From: CAYRGG01 sp964423745
GTDB lineage: Bacteria > Pseudomonadota > Gammaproteobacteria > Competibacterales > Competibacteraceae
Length of the DNA stretch: 64,000 nt
Direction: 5' to 3'
Assembly (NCBI GenBank): GCA_964423745.1
Contig: CAYRGG010000001.1
Span: 62,001-126,000, forward strand
Shown piece after piece: positions 51,575 to 60,773 of this stretch (positions are counted from its first letter, which is position 1; each line of letters opens with the position of its first letter). The notes under the pieces are model-generated. The model searched no databases. It was not told where the DNA came from and saw only the letters and a program-made list of their open reading frames with translations. The position numbers were made by a program, and so were the translations under genes.

Positions 51575-53008
51575 TTAACCACCCGGTCCACAATCCAGCG
51601 GATAGGGCATGGGTGATAATCCTAAACGAAGCTTACGGCGGGCATCTTTAAGGGCCGTGCGAAGTCCCTCCTCCACCACGGGATGATAAAACGGCAGGTC
51701 TAACATAGCGCCCACATCTAGCCGCTGTTGACAGGCCCAAGCCAGGAGATGGCCTAAATGCTCTGCGCGAGGTCCGCACATCTCAGCACCCAACAACAAC
51801 CCTGTGCCGGGCTCTGCATAAACCCGCAACAAGCCTCGGTTTATCCCCATGACTTGGCTACGGCCTTGATCCGCGAAGGATACTTGACCAACAATAAAAC
51901 AACCGTCTTTCAGTTCGTTATAACGGCGTCCCACAAGAGCAATCTGGGGATCACAGAATACCATGCTCAACGCCGCCCGGCGTAAACCAAGGCGGATGTC
52001 TGGATAGCGTCCGGCATTGTCGCCGGCGGTGCGACCTTGGTCGGCTGCTTCATGGAGGACAGGTAGGAGAGTGTTGGCGTCACCGGCAATAAATACTGGA
52101 TGATCGCCTACCTGTAGGGTATAGGGATTGAATAGGGGTACGCCGTTGTCAGCCAACTCAAAATCCGTGTTTTGCAAATCCAAGTGGCTGACATTAGGGG
52201 TGCGCCCGGTGGCTGCAAATACATAGTCAAAGGTTTCGCTACGGGCCTGACCCTCTAAATCGGTAAAATCGATGATAACCTGGTCGCCATCCACCTGCAT
52301 GTTGGTCACATGGGCGTCTGGATCCAGATAAAATTCCGCTTGCAAGGTTTGTCGGCAGACATCGATGACCGCAGGGTCCGTCAAGGAACCCAGATTTCCG
52401 CCTTTGCCAAAAACAAAGACCTTCACTCCTAACCGGCTCAATGCTTGGGCTAACTCAAGACCGATGGCGCCGGCGCCGAAAACCGCCACTGCACTCGGCA
52501 AATCATTCCATTCGAATACCTCATCGCTGGTAACAAGTCGCTGGCCCAGGTTTTCAAACGATTGCGGATAACGAGGGCTTGAACCGGTGGCGATGACGAT
52601 GGCTTTTGCCGTCACTAGGGTATGGTCATCCACTTGCAGCCGTTGATTGTCTAGAAAGCGGGCATAACCCCGCAGCTTGTGGGCAGCATCGATCTTGTCA
52701 ACGGATTTCAGCACCGAGGCCACAAAACGGTCTCGTTCCCGCTGCACCCGTTGCATCACCGCAGCCCCGTCGATGGTGATAGCACCTGGATGCACACCAA
52801 ATTGATCTGCCATCTGGATGTGATGGGCAGCCTCGGCGGCAGCGATCAACAGCTTGCTGGGCATACAACCCACCCGCGCACAGGTGGTCCCGTAGGGGCC
52901 TCCTTCTATTAATACCACCTTATCCGTATGATCGAGAGCGCCCTTATAAGCCGTCAACCCCGCCGTTCCGGCCCCAATAATAGCCACATCGACACTACGT
53001 TCTTGCAT
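51575..53008 (-). CDS. FAD-dependent pyridine nucleotide-disulfide oxidoreductase (dihydrolipoamide dehydrogenase-like)
   Basis: 477 residues. FAD site VDVAIIGAGTAGLTAYKGAL, redox pair in GTTCARVGCMPSKLL (C-x4-C), NAD(P) site VAVFGAGAIGLELAQALSRL, second FAD motif VFIAGDANTLLPVLHEAADQ, and the C-terminal dimer domain with FYHPVVEEGLRTAL, where HPxxEE supplies the active-site His-Glu pair. Met replaces the usual Ile in the CxPSK motif. No 2-oxoacid dehydrogenase subunits are nearby, so a lipoyl substrate is not assured; a soluble thiol or mercuric-reductase-like role is possible. Divergent from the second CheB/CheR gene. Confidence 0.9.
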   Translation of the reverse strand: MQERSVDVAIIGAGTAGLTAYKGALDHTDKVVLIEGGPYGTTCARVGCMPSKLLIAAAEAAHHIQMADQFGVHPGAITIDGAAVMQRVQRERDRFVASVLKSVDKIDAAHKLRGYARFLDNQRLQVDDHTLVTAKAIVIATGSSPRYPQSFENLGQRLVTSDEVFEWNDLPSAVAVFGAGAIGLELAQALSRLGVKVFVFGKGGNLGSLTDPAVIDVCRQTLQAEFYLDPDAHVTNMQVDGDQVIIDFTDLEGQARSETFDYVFAATGRTPNVSHLDLQNTDFELADNGVPLFNPYTLQVGDHPVFIAGDANTLLPVLHEAADQGRTAGDNAGRYPDIRLGLRRAALSMVFCDPQIALVGRRYNELKDGCFIVGQVSFADQGRSQVMGINRGLLRVYAEPGTGLLLGAEMCGPRAEHLGHLLAWACQQRLDVGAMLDLPFYHPVVEEGLRTALKDARRKLRLGLSPMPYPLDCGPGG

Positions 53009-53093
53009 AGTTTATTCCCGCCACAATAATAGTGATTTTTTTGGATTGCACAGCCTATGCCAATAAGCCGGAAAGCAAAACCCTCTCGTAACC

Positions 53094-53130
53094 ACTCACC
53101 CGTCATTCCCGCAAGCAATGACGGGTGAGT
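53094..53130. repeat. Perfect 14-bp inverted repeat in divergent promoter region
   Basis: ACTCACCCGTCATT (53094-53107), 9-nt loop, AATGACGGGTGAGT (53117-53130). Contains the CGTCATTCCCGC word frequent in proteobacterial interspersed palindromes. About 50 bp before the ATG of the CheB/CheR gene, so it may sit in its leader. Confidence 0.7.
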
Positions 53131-53180
53131 AATTAAAAATAAGGTTATACTGGCTGTAGAAACCAAAACCGAGGCCATAC

Positions 53181-56100
53181 ATGCCAGCACAATCCGATAA
53201 TACTGATAATGGCACCACAACAAACTTTGCCGTGGTGGGCATCGGCGCATCGGCGGGAGGCTTAGAAGCTTGCAAAGCGTTTTTTCACGCCATGCCCGCC
53301 GACAGTGGTCTCGCTTTTGTGGTCATACAACATTTAGACCCCAACCATGAAAGTTTAATGGCGGAAATTCTCGCCAAAATTACCTCCATGCCGGTGACCC
53401 AGGTGACGGAACCCACCACCGCCACAGCCAACCAGGTTTATCTGATTGCACCCAACACCCATTTGACCATTCAAGATGGCGTTTTAGAACCCACTGAGGC
53501 CACCACCACGCAACACAATCTGCGGCTGCCGATAGATGAATTTTTCTGTGCCTTGGCCAATGATCTCGCCGAACGCGCCATTGGGCTTATCTTTTCGGGC
53601 ACCGGCAGCGACGGCAGCAGGGGGGTGCGGGCCATTAAGGGGGAAGGTGGCTTGATATTAGCTCAGGACCCGGAGACAGCCCGCTTTGACGGCATGATCC
53701 GTAGCGCCATGGGCACCGGCCAGGTGGAGGCCATCCGCGCCGTTGAAGCACTGCCCGATCTCATTATCCAATATGTCCGTCACGCCTATGTTTGGGATAA
53801 AGAAGACAATGTCACCCACTTGGATGACCATATGGCGACGCTACTAGCCACGTTACGCACCCGCACCGGCTATGATTTCCGACCCTACAAAGACGGCACC
53901 CTGATGCGCCGCATCAAGCGGCGCTTAGGGGTCAAGCATTTAGAGACACCGGCAGACTATATAAAACTACTGCGTAAGGATGCCCAGGAAATCGAGCAGT
54001 TGGCGAAGGACATGTTGATCAGCGTGACTGCGTTTTTCCGCGATCCGGAAGCCTTCAAGGCACTGAATGAGCAGGTGCTCACGCCCCTGGTGCAGGCCAA
54101 GGGCATGGACGATCTCATCCGCGTTTGGGTGCCGGGTTGCGCCACCGGCGAAGAGGCTTACTCCCTGGCCATACTGCTTCTCGAACAGGTGCAAAGCGCG
54201 CAAAAACATTGCCCTGTGCAAGTGTTTGCCACGGATATCGATCAAAACGCCCTCACCATAGGGCGCAACGGTATCTACCCCGTTAGCCAAATGGCCGATG
54301 TCTCCCCGGAACGCCGAAAACGGTTTTTTCAACAGGAAGACGGTCATTATCAGGTTACAAAAACCCTGCGGGAGGCGGTTACCTTCGCCCACCAAAATTT
54401 GATTGGCGACCCCCCGTTTTCGCGTCTGGACCTGATCACTTGCCGCAATTTGTTGATTTATCTTAAACCCGCCATCCAACGTAAGGTAATTGCCTTGTTT
54501 CATTTTGCCCTTAAAACAGATGGTTATCTGTTTTTGGGCAGCGCTGAGACCAGCGGTTCCCAGCATGAACTGTTTAAGGCTGTCTCGAAAACCTGGCGAC
54601 TATACCAACGCAGCACCGCCCTATCTTCTCAGCCACTGGATTTTCCCATCGCCACCAGCCTAGCTAAATCTGACCAACGATCCAGTGACGGGGTCAAGGC
54701 GCATCCTCCTTCAACCCGGCTTGCCGATGTTACCCAGAAAATCCTGTTACAGCGCTATGCGCCGGCGGCGGTGTTGGTGAATCGTCATTTTCAGATTCTC
54801 TATTTTTACGGCCCTACGGATCGTTATTTAAAACAACCCACCGGAGCGCCCACCGACGATTTGCTGGCCCGGGCCCGGGAAGGCTTGAGCGCCCGGCTAC
54901 GCACGGCGCTTCAGAAAACCCTTGCAACGGGACAGTCCATTACCGTGAACGACGCTCGCATGGTTTGTGAGGAGGGTTATAAATCCCTCCGTTTTAGCAT
55001 TCACCCAACACCCCTATCCAAATCTCATCAAGATGCGTTATTGGTGACTTTTGAAGACCAACAGAGTGAGCCTGTCCTACCGCTGGCCAGTGAGACGGCA
55101 GAAGATTCCCTGGTTAAATTGTTGGAGAATGAACTCAAGACCACCCGTGAGGAATTGCAGAGCAATCTTGAAGAACAGGAGACCACCAACGAGGAACTTA
55201 AGGCCGCCAACGAGGAAGTCACCTCGATCAACGAAGAGCTGCAATCCGCCAATGAGGAGCTAGAGACTGCCAAGGAAGAACTCCAGTCCATGAACGAGGA
55301 ACTGACCACCGTCAATAGCCAACTGCAGGACAAAGTCAACGAGCTGACCATTTCTAATAGCGATCTCGCCAACCTGCTGCGCAGCACCGACATCGCCACC
55401 TTGTTTCTCGATCCCCAGCTCTCTATCAAACGCTTTACCCCCGCCAGCCGGGCGCTGTTTAAATTGATCGTCACCGATGTAGGCCGTCCTTTAAGCGATA
55501 TCACCGCCATCGTTGACGATCCTTCCCTGCTGGCCGATGCTGAACAGGTATTAGATAAGCTAACCGCCTTAGAGAAAGAAGTCTTTACTAAGGACAACCA
55601 CTGTTATTTACGCCGCGTGCTGCCCTACCGCACCCAGGACGAGCGTATCGATGGGGTAGTGATTACCTATGTAGACATGACCGAGCGCCGCCGTGGCGAA
55701 GAGGGGCTGCGGCGGCTTGCAACGGTGATGCGGGATTCTAACGACGCCATCACCGTGCAAAATTTTGACGGCAAAATCCTCGTCTGGAATCGTGGCGCCG
55801 AGCGGATGTACGGTTGGTCTCAGGAGGAAGCTGTCAAGCTCAATGCCTTTGATTTGATACCGGCTGAAAAGCACCCAGAGACGGTCAACACGATACAACA
55901 ATTACAAGGGGGCAAGCCAGTGGAGTCCTTTGCAACCCAACGCCTCACCAAGGACGGCCGCACCCTGGACGTGTGGTTAACCGCCACTGTTTTGTATGAT
56001 AAAGAAGGTCAACCCGACGCCATCGCCACCACCGAGCGGGACATTAGCGACCACAAACGTCATGAGACCACCTTGGTCGCCCTGAAAGAAGCTGCCGAGC

Positions 56101-57236
56101 AAGCCAATGCCGCTAAATCTCGTTTTTTGGCGGCAGCCAGCCATGACCTGCGCCAGCCTTTACAGACTTTGGAAACCTTGCAAGCGGTTTTAGCCCAGCA
56201 AAACAAAGCGCCGGCGGTGCAGAAAGTGATCCAAGACCTGGGCCACACGATACGCTCCATGGGCAGTATATTGAATGTATTGCTGGACGTGAATCAGTTG
56301 GATGGGGGCACCATAACGCCGCGGCCAAGGAGTGCGCCCATTGCTCAGCTACTCACACAACTGGGTAAAGACTTTCAGCCTATGGCACAGAATAAAGGCT
56401 TGCAACTGCGCGTCAAATCGTGCCCCGCTGTTATCCGCAGCGATCCTGATTTGTTGCAACAAATCCTTCGCAACCTGGTGGCCAACGCCATCAAATATAC
56501 GAGAAAAGGCAAAATTTTAGTGGGCTGCCGGCGCCGTGGCGATACCCTGCATATCCAGGTATGGGACACGGGCATCGGTATTCCTAAAGATCATTTTCGG
56601 GATATCTTCGAAGAGTTTTATCAACTCACCAACTCAGCCCGGGACCGCCGCCAGGGGTTGGGACTAGGGCTTGCCATTGTGCAGCGGCTCAGCCAGCTGT
56701 TGAACCATCCGGTGGCGGTGCAATCGAGACCGGGGCGTGGTTCTGTGTTTACGGTAAGCGTCCCTTTGAGCACAGAAACGGCTCAGCAATCCCTTAAACC
56801 ACCCCCCAAACCCACAACAAAAAAGCCCATTGGCCCTGTTTCCATTCTTTTTATCGAAGACGATGCTGCGCTGCTCAGGGCTGGAGAGCTGTATTTAAAA
56901 ATGCACGATTTTCGAGTGACCCCTGCAGCCACCAGTTTTGCGGCGCTCGAGGCCATTGAAACCGATAAACTGCGCCCCCATTTAGTGCTCAGCGATTATC
57001 GTTTACCCTGCGGGATTTCCGGTTTTGACGTGGTGGAACATATTCGCCAACTGCTGGGTTTTAACGTGCCCGCCATCATCATGACCGGCGACACCACCGG
57101 CGACTGGCCTGAACAAGCCCGGCAACGGGGTTATCAGGTGTTACAAAAACCCGTTGACAGCAATCTGTTGCTGCAGACCATCCATGAGCAGCTGGCTAAA
57201 AACGATGAGTTGCCAACTTCGTCGGACAGCAATTAA
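53181..57236 (+). CDS. CheB-CheR-PAS hybrid histidine kinase with receiver (complete CheB triad)
   Basis: 1351 residues, same order as the 13890 paralogue: CheB domain with GIGASAGGLEA (S24), H51 (VVIQHLDP) and D144 (GTGSDGS), CheR (VWVPGCATGEEAYSLAIL, NLLIYL), a long coiled coil (about 640-730, NEELQSANEELETAKEELQS), two PAS domains (second with NFDGKILVWNRGAERMYGW), HisKA with AASHDLRQPLQTL (H988), HATPase (WDTGIGIP, GLGLGLAIVQR) and a C-terminal receiver (LFIEDD, D1272 in LVLSDYRLPCG). Probably cytoplasmic. The HisKA/HATPase/receiver part differs clearly from the first copy, so the two do not look like a recent duplication. Its target is unknown. Confidence 0.94.
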   Translation: MPAQSDNTDNGTTTNFAVVGIGASAGGLEACKAFFHAMPADSGLAFVVIQHLDPNHESLMAEILAKITSMPVTQVTEPTTATANQVYLIAPNTHLTIQDGVLEPTEATTTQHNLRLPIDEFFCALANDLAERAIGLIFSGTGSDGSRGVRAIKGEGGLILAQDPETARFDGMIRSAMGTGQVEAIRAVEALPDLIIQYVRHAYVWDKEDNVTHLDDHMATLLATLRTRTGYDFRPYKDGTLMRRIKRRLGVKHLETPADYIKLLRKDAQEIEQLAKDMLISVTAFFRDPEAFKALNEQVLTPLVQAKGMDDLIRVWVPGCATGEEAYSLAILLLEQVQSAQKHCPVQVFATDIDQNALTIGRNGIYPVSQMADVSPERRKRFFQQEDGHYQVTKTLREAVTFAHQNLIGDPPFSRLDLITCRNLLIYLKPAIQRKVIALFHFALKTDGYLFLGSAETSGSQHELFKAVSKTWRLYQRSTALSSQPLDFPIATSLAKSDQRSSDGVKAHPPSTRLADVTQKILLQRYAPAAVLVNRHFQILYFYGPTDRYLKQPTGAPTDDLLARAREGLSARLRTALQKTLATGQSITVNDARMVCEEGYKSLRFSIHPTPLSKSHQDALLVTFEDQQSEPVLPLASETAEDSLVKLLENELKTTREELQSNLEEQETTNEELKAANEEVTSINEELQSANEELETAKEELQSMNEELTTVNSQLQDKVNELTISNSDLANLLRSTDIATLFLDPQLSIKRFTPASRALFKLIVTDVGRPLSDITAIVDDPSLLADAEQVLDKLTALEKEVFTKDNHCYLRRVLPYRTQDERIDGVVITYVDMTERRRGEEGLRRLATVMRDSNDAITVQNFDGKILVWNRGAERMYGWSQEEAVKLNAFDLIPAEKHPETVNTIQQLQGGKPVESFATQRLTKDGRTLDVWLTATVLYDKEGQPDAIATTERDISDHKRHETTLVALKEAAEQANAAKSRFLAAASHDLRQPLQTLETLQAVLAQQNKAPAVQKVIQDLGHTIRSMGSILNVLLDVNQLDGGTITPRPRSAPIAQLLTQLGKDFQPMAQNKGLQLRVKSCPAVIRSDPDLLQQILRNLVANAIKYTRKGKILVGCRRRGDTLHIQVWDTGIGIPKDHFRDIFEEFYQLTNSARDRRQGLGLGLAIVQRLSQLLNHPVAVQSRPGRGSVFTVSVPLSTETAQQSLKPPPKPTTKKPIGPVSILFIEDDAALLRAGELYLKMHDFRVTPAATSFAALEAIETDKLRPHLVLSDYRLPCGISGFDVVEHIRQLLGFNVPAIIMTGDTTGDWPEQARQRGYQVLQKPVDSNLLLQTIHEQLAKNDELPTSSDSN

Positions 57237-57245
57237 AAAATATTT

Positions 57246-57596
57246 ATGAAGCAACTCTTCCAAGATCAGGAAGCCTTAGCGCACCTTTGCAGATATCGTC
57301 ATATTCGGCGCTTGTCGCTATTCGGATCCGTTTTAAAGGACAACGACCGACCCAACAGTGACGTGGATTTACTCGTAGAATTTGAGCCAACCGTCAAACC
57401 AAGTCTACTTGACATGGCATCCATGGAAGAAGAAATTTCCTCTTTGCTCGGCGGACGCCGAGTGGATTTACGTACTGCTTCAGAACTTTCTCGTTATTTT
57501 CGTGATGAGGTAACGAAAACAGCACAAGTGCAATATGAATCAACTATTCCAAAACCAGGAGGAAGCAGCAACCATGAGTGTTGTCATTTCCGATGA
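57246..57596 (+). CDS. MNT-type nucleotidyltransferase with readthrough tail
   Basis: 116 residues. Minimal nucleotidyltransferase: LSLFGSVLKDNDRPNSDVDL has the GS-x10-DxD active site; then LLGGRRVDLRTASELSRYF. Such MntA proteins are antitoxins that AMPylate HEPN toxins, but no HEPN gene is present. Homologues usually end about here after a VQYE-type segment; the last ~18 residues (STIPKPGGSSNHECCHFR) run through the ribosome binding site and start of the next ORF, suggesting loss of the original stop. Starts 9 bp after the CheB/CheR stop, perhaps co-transcribed. Confidence 0.8.
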   Translation: MKQLFQDQEALAHLCRYRHIRRLSLFGSVLKDNDRPNSDVDLLVEFEPTVKPSLLDMASMEEEISSLLGGRRVDLRTASELSRYFRDEVTKTAQVQYESTIPKPGGSSNHECCHFR

Positions 57597-57639
57597 AACT
57601 CTGCAAGCCACAGGAATGTCTGCCAATGAACTGAAGCAA

Positions 57640-57707
57640 GTAGCCCGGATGAAGTGCAAACGAAATCCGGGAATGTCCCGGATTCCACTTCGTTTCATCC
57701 GGGCTAC
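57640..57707. repeat. Nested palindromic element interrupting UPF0175
   Basis: Outer arms GTAGCCCGGATGAA (57640-57653) and TTCATCCGGGCTAC (57694-57707), perfect 14 bp; inner palindrome ATCCGGGA-ATG-TCCCGGAT. The GCCCGGATGAAG...CCGGGC type is a common interspersed repeat in proteobacteria. Confidence 0.85.
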
Positions 57708-57727
57708 CCACTGCCTAGCCAAGTTCT

Positions 57728-57757
57728 GTAGGGTGGGCAACTTGTTGCCCACGCGGG
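57728..57757 (+). repeat. Dispersed palindromic repeat, copy 3
   Basis: GTAGGGTGGGCAACTTG then TTGCCCACGCGG, one base different from the copy at 4797. Stem GTGGGCAA-CTTG-TTGCCCAC. A GTAGGGG/CCCCTAC pairing extends to 57770 and includes the stop codon (57767-57769) of the minus-strand kinase gene. Confidence 0.75.
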
Positions 57758-57766
57758 TGGCTGCCC

Positions 57767-60757
57767 CTACCCCGGAAACAATGCCACGATATCGTTAATA
57801 CTGGCGGGCTTAAGTTGATGATAATCAAACCCAGCCTGCAAACTCTCGGCGACGGCGTCATCCTGACCGGAAAGGGCGATAAAGATTGTTTGCTGAAGGG
57901 TTGGTTCCTGTTTTAGTTGTTGGCAGACTTCATAACCACTCATATCCGGCAGGTTAATATCTAAGATAATCACCGCTGGGCATTCGCTGCGGGCGGTGGC
58001 TAGCGCCGACCGGCCATCATAAACAGTAGTCACCGGGTACTCCAAAAGGGTGAGCATACCGGCTAAGGCATTGGCGGCGTCTTGATTATCATCGACAATG
58101 AGCACTTTTATGTGAGAGGACGGCACTGATTGGGTGGTCGCCGTAGGGGTATCAGCAGACGACGGTGAGTGAGGTTGGGTGAGATTAGCCACTGCCGTGA
58201 TCAGCTGCTGGCGGTCAACCGGTTTGCTGAGATATCCATTGCAACCGGCGGCTAAACACTTTTCCCGATCCCCTAGCATGGCGTGGGCGGTGAGAGCAAT
58301 AATAGGCGCTGCAAAGCCTTGAGTGCGCAGTTTACGCACCACAGCAAAACCGTCCATCTCCGGCATCTGCATGTCCAGCACAACGGTGCTGAAGGATTGG
58401 CCTGCCTGATCAGCCGTCATGACAGCGGCCAACGCCGCCTTACCCCCTGCGGCGGTTGTCACTGTTGCTCCCGCTTCTTCCAGATAGCGTTGGGCAAGAT
58501 AGCGAATGTCATGACGATCATCCACCACCAGTATATGGCCTTGCAACAACCCCGATACTCCGCCAAGGGTTACTGTTTCTTCCTCTTTGTTTGGCTGGGG
58601 TATGCTACGGGCTACGCCCTCAAGAGATCCCGTGGCCACCGTCAGAGTAAAGGTGCTACCCTTGCGCCAATGGCTTTTTACGGTAATTTCTCCCCCCAAT
58701 AGCTTGGCCAAATGTTGACTAATGGCAAGTCCTAACCCGGTACCGCCATGCTCTCGAGTGAAGGCGCTATCCAGCTGGCTAAAGGGTTGAAACAGTTTAC
58801 TTTGCTGCGCCTTGCTGATGCCGATGCCCGTATCGATCACCGCAAAGCGCAGTTTCGGCGCAACGGTATCATCCAGCATATCCACCCGCAACGTTACCGA
58901 ACCTTGTTTAGTAAATTTGATGGCGTTACTAAGCAAATTAATGAGAATTTGCTTTAACCGGCGTATATCGCTGGTAATGGTTTCCGGCAAAGGGCTGGCA
59001 TAAACGATCTCCAAAGGCAAACCTTTTTCTTGAGCACGCATGGCCATCAACGAATGCACATCGGCGATCAACTGAACAGGCGCAAACCGTTCGGGTTTGA
59101 TCTCCAAACGCTCGGCCTCAATCTTGGACAAGTCTAAAATATCGTTGATAAGCTCTAATAGATGCTGACCATTACGTTGAATGGTGTTAATGCAAACAAG
59201 ATTGTCAGGATCATTCAAATGGGCTGCTAAAATATCTGCGTAACCCAGTATGGCTGTCATGGGACTACGAATCTCGTGACTCATATTAGCTAAAAACTGA
59301 CTTTTCGCCTGGTTAGCCGTTTCGGCAGCCGCTTGGGCTGCTTTTAAGGCTTGTTCCACGCGCTTACGCTGGCTGATATCGATACCCGAGGGAATCAGGT
59401 GGGTGATCTTTCCCTCTTCGTCCCGCAGCGGGGCTAACATGAAGTCGATGATTATTTTACTGTTATCGGCCATACGCACGGCTATGTCAAAACGCGACGA
59501 TTCTCCCTGGCCGGCACGGTTCACGGCGCTACGCACTTGCTGTTGCGCCTCCGGCGCATAATTCCACCAGTAACAGTCCCAAAAATAGTTACCACGCACA
59601 TCATCCAGGTCGACTCCAGCAGCTTCCAAGGGGGCACGGTTGGCCTCCAATAACACCCCTGTAGGAGTGAGTACCCCCACAAAAGCGAACAAGCTGTCCA
59701 ACGTTTTACGCAGTTGTTGTTCATTTTTCTGTAGGATTCGGTTTGCCTGACCCAGTTCTTGGGTGCGTTGGCGCACCCGCTGCTCTAAATCCAGATTAGC
59801 ATCACGCAGTGCTGTCACCGCCTGTAAGCGTTCCGCTGTCACCGCCGCCAAAGCCAGAAAACAAAGGGCGCAGATGCCTATAAAACCCTGTATCAATACC
59901 GCTTGCTGTGGTGGTGTCAGATCTATTCTGATAAAGGGACCTTGTTCATAGATGGTGGCCAACAGCGCAAAAAGGGCGAGGGTCAACACGGCTAATGCTG
60001 TGCCACCCATCCCCAAACGTAAAGCGGCCCATAACAAAAACGGCATGACAAAAAACGGCACTCCCAAAACAGGATTGCCAGCAACAAAGATAAAGCCAGT
60101 CACGACGACTAACCCTATCAACATGACGCCACCTTCTAGCCAACGCAATGCATTGAGCGGCCACATGGATGCTCGTACATGGCCCCCTAGCGTTAATAGC
60201 AAGGGGGTCGTGATGGCAATACCTACCACATGGGCGCCCCACCATCCTAGCCATACTGAAGCAAAGGATGTATCAGAGACAAAGGTGAGGGTTAGTGCCC
60301 CTAAGGTGGCGCTCAACACGGTGCTGACTAAGGTGTTGACGAGGGCAAAAACCAGCACCGTACCTAGATGGTCAAGCCGATAGGGTTTATCCAAAATCTT
60401 TTGGCACAACCATGCGCCGAGAAGTGCTTCCAGAGTATTGGCCGTTGCAAAACCTAAACTTATCAGCAGGGACTTATCTTGCAAAAAGAAATCTGCAACT
60501 AAGTTTGCGGCGAGGGCAGCGGCCACAAACCCTGGCCAGCGGCGTTGAGGGGTTTGTAACAGCACAACTAAGTATAAGCCACTGGCTGGCCAAAAAGTCA
60601 CCACTTCAGTCAACGATTTTAGGGATAATCGATAACCGACCTCCGCCGTCGCCAGATAAGCCACAGCAAATAAACTGAGCCGCAAAGGCCATTTAACGCG
60701 AGACCACCACTCGGACTGAGTAAGCTTTATAAGAAATTTTTTTGGGTTCTTGTTCAT
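57767..60757 (-). CDS. MASE1-domain hybrid histidine kinase with two receivers
   Basis: 996 residues from ATG 60757; a longer frame from 60826 overlaps the upstream gene and is less likely. N-terminal MASE1 integral-membrane sensor (about 20-300, eight or so helices, TEVVTFWPASGLYLVVLL), PAS (about 365-475, PTGVLLEANRAPLEAAGVDL), HisKA with NMSHEIRSPMTAIL (H494), HATPase (VIDTGIGISKAQQSKLFQPF, GGTGLGLAIS), receiver 1 (VVDDRHD, D795 in VVLDMQMPEMDG) and receiver 2 (IVDDNQD, D933 in IILDINLPDMSGYE). Lacks an HPt domain. Sits 16 bp after a membrane protein gene of unknown function, which may be its partner. Confidence 0.92.
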   Translation of the reverse strand: MNKNPKKFLIKLTQSEWWSRVKWPLRLSLFAVAYLATAEVGYRLSLKSLTEVVTFWPASGLYLVVLLQTPQRRWPGFVAAALAANLVADFFLQDKSLLISLGFATANTLEALLGAWLCQKILDKPYRLDHLGTVLVFALVNTLVSTVLSATLGALTLTFVSDTSFASVWLGWWGAHVVGIAITTPLLLTLGGHVRASMWPLNALRWLEGGVMLIGLVVVTGFIFVAGNPVLGVPFFVMPFLLWAALRLGMGGTALAVLTLALFALLATIYEQGPFIRIDLTPPQQAVLIQGFIGICALCFLALAAVTAERLQAVTALRDANLDLEQRVRQRTQELGQANRILQKNEQQLRKTLDSLFAFVGVLTPTGVLLEANRAPLEAAGVDLDDVRGNYFWDCYWWNYAPEAQQQVRSAVNRAGQGESSRFDIAVRMADNSKIIIDFMLAPLRDEEGKITHLIPSGIDISQRKRVEQALKAAQAAAETANQAKSQFLANMSHEIRSPMTAILGYADILAAHLNDPDNLVCINTIQRNGQHLLELINDILDLSKIEAERLEIKPERFAPVQLIADVHSLMAMRAQEKGLPLEIVYASPLPETITSDIRRLKQILINLLSNAIKFTKQGSVTLRVDMLDDTVAPKLRFAVIDTGIGISKAQQSKLFQPFSQLDSAFTREHGGTGLGLAISQHLAKLLGGEITVKSHWRKGSTFTLTVATGSLEGVARSIPQPNKEEETVTLGGVSGLLQGHILVVDDRHDIRYLAQRYLEEAGATVTTAAGGKAALAAVMTADQAGQSFSTVVLDMQMPEMDGFAVVRKLRTQGFAAPIIALTAHAMLGDREKCLAAGCNGYLSKPVDRQQLITAVANLTQPHSPSSADTPTATTQSVPSSHIKVLIVDDNQDAANALAGMLTLLEYPVTTVYDGRSALATARSECPAVIILDINLPDMSGYEVCQQLKQEPTLQQTIFIALSGQDDAVAESLQAGFDYHQLKPASINDIVALFPG

Positions 60758-60773
60758 GTCAAATACAAACGCT

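Larger units (their letters stand above)
57574..57798 (+). pseudogene. UPF0175-family gene truncated by a palindromic repeat
   Basis: ATG 57574 with AGGAGG upstream begins MSVVISDETLQATGMSANEL, the N-terminal pattern of UPF0175 antitoxin-like proteins. After KQ the sequence becomes the palindromic element 57640-57707 and the frame continues through repeat DNA to a stop at 57796-57798. Only ~22 genuine residues remain. Just upstream, 57535 (MNQLFQNQEE) is a second, degenerate copy of the nucleotidyltransferase start (MKQLFQDQEA at 57246), a sign of past recombination. Confidence 0.7.

Noticed and set aside
51405..51593. 62-codon minus-strand ORF
   Set aside because: Spans the inverted-repeat element and its hairpin; no ribosome binding site and overlaps the end of the oxidoreductase gene.
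57246..57798. Complete MNT-HEPN toxin-antitoxin pair
   Set aside because: The second ORF starts like UPF0175, not HEPN, and is truncated; no RX4-6H HEPN motif was seen.
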